Positions 58,885 to 64,000 of a stretch of DNA of 64,000 bases are shown here, in pieces. The stretch is from Leptospira bandrabouensis (lineage in GTDB: Bacteria; Spirochaetota; Leptospiria; Leptospirales; Leptospiraceae), in contig NZ_RQHT01000014.1 of assembly GCF_004770905.1 (NCBI RefSeq), positions 868,001 through 932,000 of the forward strand, in the 5' to 3' direction. The position numbers and the translations under genes are program-made. The stretch's first letter is position 1, and the number at the start of each line of letters is the position of its first letter. The notes beneath the pieces were generated by a model that worked only from the letters and a program-made list of their open reading frames with translations, did not search any database and was not told where the DNA came from.

Positions 58885-58990
58885 AATTAGATTTTCGGTA
58901 CTTTCAGTTCTTCTTCCTTCGGTGAAAACTAACTAGGAAGAAGAAGGTTATAAAAAGCCAGCTTCTTTTATGAGTTGGGTCTTGTTTGTT

Positions 58991-60160
58991 TTAAAGATCC
59001 TGCGGGAGAGCGGAAAATACTCCCATCACCCGCAGGAATTCTGATTCTTCAAATTCCATATCTCTATCTTTTAATTTTTTACGATACTCGTTTGCTTTGG
59101 TCGTATCTCGTTTCGAAAACCAGTGGATACAAAATAACAAATACTCTCTATTTTTACGATACGTGTTTTGGTGGTTTTCTAATTCGGTAGCCGTGAGTTT
59201 GTTTTGGTTTTTAAAATCTTTCACCAAAGAATCGATGGCAAGGGTGTCTCTATCTTTTCCTAGATTCGCATAACTTTGACGAATGAGAAATAAAATCTCT
59301 CCCGCATCCGAATCTGGGTAAAATTTCAGTAAATTGTAAAATCCTCTTCGAAATAAAGACAAGGCTTCTAGGTATCTTTGTTTTTCTTGGAGAAACACTC
59401 CGTAGCGAGTGAAGTACCTAGTTTCATTCAAAAAAATGGTCGTTGTCCATTGGTAAGCTTGTTCTAAAAGTTCGGATTCTCTTCCTCTTCGGGCAAGGAT
59501 CAAGGTTTCATACATTGTCTCTTCCCGAGGAAAATAAACCAAGTACCGCAAACTCAAATCATCTGCTTCTTTCCATTTTTTGTTTTTGATATTTTTCAAA
59601 AGACTCGCTTGTAAGGCATCTTTTTCAGAAACAAAGGTTTTGTCTGATTCTAAAAATTGTATATAGGATTCGTAGTCCGATTCCAAACCAAGTTGTCTGG
59701 ATAAAATGGCTGCAGTATACAATCTGTACTTAGCATTGGGTTTTTGTTCTAAATACAATTTTGTATAGAACAAAGCCTCTTTTTGTTTTCTTTCCTTTTC
59801 ATAAAAATCGGCGACATACAAAACCAAATCGAGTTGGTCTTTTTTCTTTTTAATGGATTCTTCGAAGGCATGAATTCCGTCGAATACCTGACCTAACTTC
59901 ATGTGGGCACGTGCGGCTATATTATAGTACCGATAGTCCGGATCTGGATTTAATTCTTTGGCTTTGATGAGAAAATCGAATGCTTTGGCCGGGGTTTCTT
60001 GGACAATTTTGTCTTCTGCCATCCGCAAAAGATCTTCGTATCCATAAAAGACCTTAACTGGGTTCAGAACCTCTGGTTCTGCTAAATTTGGACTGGAAAC
60101 CAGAAATAGACTTGTTACCAGAACACTAAATTGCCATATTCTCCTAGACCGAAGTATCAT
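58991..60160 (-). CDS. Exported TPR-repeat protein
   Basis: 389 residues with a signal peptide (WQFSVLVTSLFLVSSPNLAE) and helical tetratricopeptide-like repeats (for example AFDFLIKAKELNPDPDYRYY, LFRRGFYNLLKFYPDSDAGE). Probably a periplasmic scaffold; no partner can be named. Its last codons carry a hairpin. Divergent from hppA. Confidence 0.75.
   Translation of the reverse strand: MILRSRRIWQFSVLVTSLFLVSSPNLAEPEVLNPVKVFYGYEDLLRMAEDKIVQETPAKAFDFLIKAKELNPDPDYRYYNIAARAHMKLGQVFDGIHAFEESIKKKKDQLDLVLYVADFYEKERKQKEALFYTKLYLEQKPNAKYRLYTAAILSRQLGLESDYESYIQFLESDKTFVSEKDALQASLLKNIKNKKWKEADDLSLRYLVYFPREETMYETLILARRGRESELLEQAYQWTTTIFLNETRYFTRYGVFLQEKQRYLEALSLFRRGFYNLLKFYPDSDAGEILFLIRQSYANLGKDRDTLAIDSLVKDFKNQNKLTATELENHQNTYRKNREYLLFCIHWFSKRDTTKANEYRKKLKDRDMEFEESEFLRVMGVFSALPQDL
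58999..59036 (-). terminator. Hairpin in the 3' end of the TPR gene
   Basis: An 8-bp perfect inverted repeat (CCTGCGGG / CCCGCAGG) formed by the last TPR codons, with inner GGGAG/CTCCC alternatives. Followed on the minus strand by ATCTTTAAAAC. A second 9-bp repeat (CTTCTTCCT/AGGAAGAAG, 58910-58943) lies in the acs-TPR gap. Both could end these convergent genes. Confidence 0.4.
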
Positions 60161-60230
60161 CTATGGATTCTCATCGGTCATCTTCTAAATAATCTTAGAA
60201 ATTCAAATAAACAATCTCAAAGAGGATCTC

Positions 60231-62378
60231 ATGAATGTAGAGTTAATCATCATCGTCATGGCACTAGTTTCCATAGTCACGGCGATATTCTACGCGGCTC
60301 GGGTGGTTCGCATCCAAGTGGGCGCAGGCGGCGGTAGCGAAAAAGAAACTGCTAAATTGAAAGAAATCTCCGCAGCAATCGCAGAAGGGGCAATGGCCTT
60401 CCTTCTCAGAGAATACCGAGTCATTTTGCTATTTATCAGTTTCATGACGGTTCTCATTTATCTACTTTTGGATAACCCAAAAACTGAGTTCAACGAAGGA
60501 ATTTATACTGCCGTTGCTTTTGTTTCTGGTGCCCTCATTTCTTGCCTTTCTGGTTTTATTGGAATGAAGATTGCGACAGCTGGTAATGTTCGCACGGCAG
60601 AAGCCGCAAAAACTTCTCTTTCTCGCGCCTTCCGAGTGGCTTATGACTCTGGAGCCGTTATGGGTTTTGGTCTCATTGGTCTTGCAGTTCTTGGAATGAT
60701 TGGACTTTTCCTTCTCTTCACAGGAACAAACGTTGGTGTTGCTAAACACATCCTTATGGAATCACTAGCAGGTTTTGGTCTCGGTGGATCTTCTGTGGCA
60801 CTCTTTGGTCGTGTGGGTGGTGGTATTTATACCAAAGCCGCAGACGTTGGTGCTGACCTTGTTGGTAAGGTAGAAAAAGGAATTCCAGAAGATGATCCCC
60901 GTAACCCAGCAACCATTGCTGATAACGTTGGAGACAACGTAGGTGATATTGCTGGTATGGGTGCTGACCTTTTTGGTTCTGCTGCTGAAGCAACTTGTGC
61001 GGCTCTTGTGATTGGTGCCACAGCATCAGCACTTGCTGACAATAATTCAGCTCTACTCTATCCACTTTTAATTTCTGCGATTGGAATCCCAGCTTCCCTG
61101 ATCACAACTTTTTTTGCTCGCGTGAAAGAAGGTGGAAACGTAGAAAAAGCTCTCAAACTCCAACTTTGGATTTCTACATTCATCGTAGCGGGTGCGTTGT
61201 ATTTTGCAACGGACATTTTTATGATCGATAGTTTCCAAATCGGAGACAAAACCATCACTAAGTGGAATGTGTTTACATCAGTCGCATTAGGTTTGTTTGC
61301 TGGTATGTTTATTGGTTGGATTACTGAGATTTACACTTCCCACTCTTACAAACCAGTGCGTGAAGTGGCAGATGCTTGTGATACTGGTGCTGCTACAAAC
61401 ATCATTTACGGTTTGGCACTTGGTTACAAATCCACAGTCATTCCTGTAATTTTACTTGTGATCGTAATCGTTGTTTCCAATATCCTTGCCGGTATGTATG
61501 GAATTGCCATCGCTGCTATTGGTATGATTTCTACCATTGCGATTGGTCTGACGATTGATGCTTACGGCCCTGTTTCTGATAACGCGGGTGGAATTGCTGA
61601 GATGGCGGAACTCGGAAAAGAAGTTCGCGATCGAACTGACAACCTAGATGCAGCGGGAAACACCACTGCGGCTGTAGGAAAAGGATTTGCGATTGGATCG
61701 GCTGCTCTTACTTCCCTTGCCTTATTTGCAGCGTTTATCACTAGAACTCAAAATGCTTCTAAAGAAATGGGTGAAGGTGCGATCGATTTAACTTCCATTG
61801 AACTTCTTGATCCTTTGGTGTTTGGTGGTCTTCTTTTCGGTGCCATGCTTCCTTTTATCTTTTCGGCAATGACTATGAAGTCAGTTGGAAAGGCAGCTCT
61901 TGATATGGTAAAAGAAGTTCGTCGCCAATTCAAAGAGATCCCTGGTCTTATGGAAGGTAAAGCAAAACCAGAATATGCTAAGTGTGTAGATATTTCTACT
62001 TCTGCTGCTCTTCGTGAAATGATCCCTCCAGGTCTTCTTGTTCTCTTAAGCCCGATTGTTGTTGGGTATTTATTTGGAGTGAAGTCACTTGCTGGTCTTC
62101 TAGCAGGAGCACTTGTTTCTGGTGTGGTTCTTGCGATTTCTTCTGCAAACTCCGGTGGAGCCTGGGACAACGCGAAAAAATACATCGAAAAAACAGCTGG
62201 TGGAAAAGGTTCTGAAAAACACAAAGCTGCGGTTGTGGGTGATACAGTAGGAGATCCGTTTAAAGATACTTCTGGCCCTGCGATCAACATTTTGATTAAA
62301 CTCATGGCGATCACCTCACTTGTGTTTGCTGAGTTTTTTGTAACAAAAGGTGGGATCATTTTAAATTTCTTTAAATAA
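60231..62378 (+). CDS. hppA: Membrane-bound proton-translocating pyrophosphatase, K+-dependent type
   Basis: Couples pyrophosphate hydrolysis to H+ (or Na+) export, 715 residues and about 16 helices. Substrate motif [19 protein letters not shown] with D-x7-K-x-E and [20 protein letters not shown], plus the C-terminal [14 protein letters not shown]. The selectivity region [20 protein letters not shown] has Ala and Gly at the positions that in K+-independent enzymes are Lys and Thr, so K+ dependence is expected. ATG 60231, preceded by AGAGGA. Confidence 0.96.
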   Translation: MNVELIIIVMALVSIVTAIFYAARVVRIQVGAGGGSEKETAKLKEISAAIAEGAMAFLLREYRVILLFISFMTVLIYLLLDNPKTEFNEGIYTAVAFVSGALISCLSGFIGMKIATAGNVRTAEAAKTSLSRAFRVAYDSGAVMGFGLIGLAVLGMIGLFLLFTGTNVGVAKHILMESLAGFGLGGSSVALFGRVGGGIYTKAADVGADLVGKVEKGIPEDDPRNPATIADNVGDNVGDIAGMGADLFGSAAEATCAALVIGATASALADNNSALLYPLLISAIGIPASLITTFFARVKEGGNVEKALKLQLWISTFIVAGALYFATDIFMIDSFQIGDKTITKWNVFTSVALGLFAGMFIGWITEIYTSHSYKPVREVADACDTGAATNIIYGLALGYKSTVIPVILLVIVIVVSNILAGMYGIAIAAIGMISTIAIGLTIDAYGPVSDNAGGIAEMAELGKEVRDRTDNLDAAGNTTAAVGKGFAIGSAALTSLALFAAFITRTQNASKEMGEGAIDLTSIELLDPLVFGGLLFGAMLPFIFSAMTMKSVGKAALDMVKEVRRQFKEIPGLMEGKAKPEYAKCVDISTSAALREMIPPGLLVLLSPIVVGYLFGVKSLAGLLAGALVSGVVLAISSANSGGAWDNAKKYIEKTAGGKGSEKHKAAVVGDTVGDPFKDTSGPAINILIKLMAITSLVFAEFFVTKGGIILNFFK

Positions 62379-62400
62379 GAAATTAAGTGAGACCATGAAA

Positions 62401-62439
62401 ATTTGGTAGAGGTCTTTGGTCCAAAGGAATCTACCAAAT
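62401..62439. repeat. Cruciform-capable inverted repeat after hppA
   Basis: Outer arms ATTTGGTAGA / TCTACCAAAT (62401-62410, 62430-62439) enclose an inner pair CTTTGG-T-CCAAAG (62414-62426). Located 23 bases past hppA and before its terminator; no T-run, so it may be an RNA-stability element or mRNA 3' structure. Confidence 0.55.
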
Positions 62440-62486
62440 ACAAACAATCAATTCTAGTTTCCTTAAATAGGAAATGAAAGAGAGAA

Positions 62487-62511
62487 GCCGGCGGAAACGT
62501 CGGCTTTTTTT
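62487..62511 (+). terminator. Rho-independent terminator of hppA
   Basis: Stem GCCGGCG / CGTCGGC (one G-U pair) with a GAAA tetraloop, then seven T (62505-62511). The end coincides with the stop codon of the convergent lipoprotein gene. Confidence 0.9.
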
Positions 62512-62932
62512 ATAAGGTGGTAAAACTGAAACTGGTGTTTGTGCCGAGCGTTAATCCAAATATGGATTGGATGTTTTTGTTTAAAGTGATGGTGTAAGTG
62601 GTGCCAGTAGTCAAAGCACTTGCTGGAGTAAGAGTGATGGTTCTGTTGGAAGCACCACCGTTGAGACTGGGACAAGAAGGGGAACAGCTAATATTTGTAT
62701 TGAGCGAAGTACTTTCTACCGCTTGGGTCATTACGATTGTAATTGTTGGATTTAAGGAAACACCTGTGGCTCCATCGGTCGGGACTGTGGATTCAATGGT
62801 AAAAGTGGAAGAGGTTTGCGTGACCAAAGGTAATACCAACACACCCAAAAGAGATGGTTTTGGCTTCGGCAAACATGCCTGGGAAGAAAATAAAACGAAA
62901 AATAGGATATAAATTCTCTTCCAGCTGGGCAT
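62510..62932 (-). CDS. Small lipoprotein with an SbsA-type Ig-like (Big_5) domain
   Basis: 140 residues: signal FVLFSSQAC with lipobox cysteine 20, then a linker and a single Ig-like domain (VPTDGATGVSLNPTITIVMT ... LTTGTTYTITLNKNIQSIFG), the Big_5 pattern found in adhesive or surface lipoproteins. Rich in Ser, Thr and Asn. Function unknown. Confidence 0.82.
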   Translation of the reverse strand: MPSWKRIYILFFVLFSSQACLPKPKPSLLGVLVLPLVTQTSSTFTIESTVPTDGATGVSLNPTITIVMTQAVESTSLNTNISCSPSCPSLNGGASNRTITLTPASALTTGTTYTITLNKNIQSIFGLTLGTNTSFSFTTL

Positions 62933-62954
62933 AGGGCTCTAACTTTAATTTCGA

Positions 62955-63344
62955 CTAATTACCCTTGGTAATTGCGCAGAGTTTTGCGTAAATCCCCAAG
63001 AAATTGTAAGTTTCTAGTTCAATAGACGTAATTTCTTTAATATTTCCAATTTTTTGGGACACTTCGACAGAAGCGTCTCCGAGAGCCAGGAGACCCAAAT
63101 AGGACTTAGCACAAGCGATTCCTTCCTTGGTGGCAGGGTTCCCAGTTTCCATCATACTAATCCTTTGGTTCTCATAAAGAAGGCCTTGGGTTCCAAATCC
63201 GGAACTGGCACAGGAAAGGTTTAGAAATAAATTGAATAAAAAGAATGTTAGGAGTAGTTTTCTTTTTGGATGAGTTTGGTTATTTTTTAAGTTCTTGGTC
63301 CAAAATTTCTGAAAGTTTGTTTTGTAAAAGGATGATGTCGTCAT
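62955..63344 (-). CDS. TRL-like lipoprotein
   Basis: About 129 residues with a lipoprotein-type signal (LLLTFFLFNLFLNLSC) and the TRL-like pattern GLLYENQRISMM ... ACAKSYLGLLALGDASVEVS ... EITSIELETYNF. The upstream frame extends to 63416 and no ATG, GTG or TTG lies close to the signal, so I take ATG 63344, giving an unusually long n-region (about 28 residues) that overlaps the coiled-coil gene by 65 bases. Start uncertain. Confidence 0.6.
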   Translation of the reverse strand: MTTSSFYKTNFQKFWTKNLKNNQTHPKRKLLLTFFLFNLFLNLSCASSGFGTQGLLYENQRISMMETGNPATKEGIACAKSYLGLLALGDASVEVSQKIGNIKEITSIELETYNFLGIYAKLCAITKGN

Positions 63345-63525
63345 AAAGTTTTTTAATTTGTTCTTCTTTCTTTCGAATTTTTTCGGTAAGTGCTTCGAGC
63401 GATTTTTTAGATGCATTATTCTTTTTGGAATGAAATTCTTTTAATTTGAATTCAATTTCCTCATAAATGAGTCCACTTTTCAGTTTCTTTGCAAATTCAG
63501 TTAATGAGTCAATGTTCTGTTTCAT
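63280..63525 (-). CDS. Small coiled-coil protein
   Basis: 81 residues from ATG 63525 (MKQNIDSLTEFAKKL), which overlaps the upstream lipoprotein stop in an ATGA. The sequence is strongly heptad-like and Lys/Glu-rich (LTEKIRKKEEQIKKLYDDII, LLQNKLSEILDQELKK), cytoplasmic, no signal. The only non-exported member of a group of small lipoproteins; it may be a regulator or assembly factor. Function unknown. Confidence 0.65.
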   Translation of the reverse strand: MKQNIDSLTEFAKKLKSGLIYEEIEFKLKEFHSKKNNASKKSLEALTEKIRKKEEQIKKLYDDIILLQNKLSEILDQELKK

Positions 63526-63839
63526 CGTCCTGTAATTCTTAAACAAAGTTCTTGGAAAAAGAAATACTGTTTTTTATAATAATGGTCGAGGCTATGGATT
63601 TCCTTTGGTCGAGACTGACGATGGATATATTCCAAACTAGCATTTCCTAAACTCACCAAACCGAAGTAATTCGTAGTACAAGATTCTACAAATGTATCTG
63701 ACGGTTGTGGTGCTTTTCCTGGAGAAAACCATCCTTCTTGTCCTTTATTTTGGAAAATAGTGAAAGAAGGATTTCCTATTTGAAAACTGAAACATTGAAA
63801 AAAAAAGAAACAAATCGAAATCAATAAACCTCGTTTCAT
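63522..63839 (-). CDS. TRL-like lipoprotein (paralogue)
   Basis: 105 residues from ATG 63839 (MKRGLLISICFFFFQC), one base after the stop of the upstream truncated gene. Lipobox cysteine near residue 16. The core CTTNYFGLVSLGNASLEYIH ... KEIHSLDHYY ... LCLRI aligns with the gene at 62955 (CAKSYLGLLALGDASVEVS ... KEITSIELETY ... LCAI), so the two are paralogues flanking the coiled-coil gene. Confidence 0.68.
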   Translation of the reverse strand: MKRGLLISICFFFFQCFSFQIGNPSFTIFQNKGQEGWFSPGKAPQPSDTFVESCTTNYFGLVSLGNASLEYIHRQSRPKEIHSLDHYYKKQYFFFQELCLRITGR

Positions 63840-63840
63840 A

Positions 63841-64000
63841 CTACTGGTTTGTATCAAAGAAGTAGAAATAGGAAAAACGAATTCCACGATCAATTGCGTT
63901 ATCTTCTTTTGGCAAAATTCCTAAGAGCAGAGAGAAACTAAACGTTCCTAAATTTTCAGTACTCATGGAGATCCCTGGATAAAAATTAAAATATCTTAAA
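63841..64000 (-). CDS. C-terminal end of a partly visible envelope protein
   Basis: Open frame of 52 residues running off the right edge and stopping at TAG 63841-63843: LRYFNFYPGISMSTENLGTF ... RGIRFSYFYFFDTNQ. Alternating hydrophobic/aromatic residues are beta-barrel-like. One base separates its stop from the downstream lipoprotein start, so they are in one operon. Too short to name. Confidence 0.5.
   Translation of the reverse strand, partial: LRYFNFYPGISMSTENLGTFSFSLLLGILPKEDNAIDRGIRFSYFYFFDTNQ

Overview
The window is a stretch of Leptospira chromosome I around the replication origin. The organism call rests on a recognisable LipL21 lipoprotein gene, many spirochaete-type lipoprotein signals, an AT-rich base composition, and a mixture of ATG, GTG and TTG starts. 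A GH42 beta-galactosidase and a K+-type membrane pyrophosphatase fit a free-living (saprophytic) species better than a pathogen, but that is inference.

Layout. 1-5.5 kb (minus): truncated trpE, sodB, an inositol-phosphatase-like enzyme, an unknown protein and a GH42 beta-galactosidase. 5.6-9.7 kb (plus): hslO-tsaE-tsaB-rnr with stop/start overlaps. 9.8-19.3 kb: a phosphatase-like lipoprotein head-to-head with a CapA-like lipoprotein, tsaC, an SDR, maf, holA, a degenerate NtrC-like regulator with an unknown exported partner, and lipL21 with its own promoter-like signal and terminator. 19.3-29.4 kb (minus): the origin block dnaA-(oriC)-dnaN-recF-dciA-like-gyrB-gyrA-dusB-pilZ. 29.6-31.5 kb (minus): holB and ilvE. 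31.7-37.1 kb (plus): mnmG-rsmG-parA-parB with two parS sites, one inside rsmG and one inside the neighbouring opposite-strand gene. 37.0-40.7 kb (minus): ABC exporter, YaaR-like protein, bactofilin and a catalytically degenerate M23 protein. 40.8-46.9 kb (plus): tatD-serS, then an envelope trio (PD40/OmpA protein, orphan solute-binding protein, beta-barrel). 47-50.9 kb (minus): three serine tRNAs and tRNA-Arg(ACG) interleaved with a membrane-protein gene and tadA, then dnaX-ybaB-recR. 51-64 kb: a 23S uracil methyltransferase, small membrane and esterase genes, a glycosyltransferase, folE, acs, a TPR protein, hppA, and a run of small lipoproteins ending in a truncated gene.

Functionally the region is dominated by chromosome replication and segregation: initiator, clamp, all three clamp-loader subunits (holA, holB, dnaX), gyrase, RecF/RecR and ParABS lie within about 35 kb. 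Three of the t6A tRNA-modification genes (tsaB, tsaE, tsaC), tadA, mnmG, dusB and four tRNA genes give a second theme of tRNA maturation.

The most unusual points are a membrane-protein gene whose last 16 codons and stop lie inside tRNA-Arg(ACG), followed two bases past the tRNA by the start of tadA, whose product is expected to modify that same tRNA; variant DnaA boxes (TTATCGACA) paired with an altered DnaA recognition motif; and several enzymes with substituted catalytic residues. No CRISPR array, insertion sequence, prophage or rRNA operon is visible.
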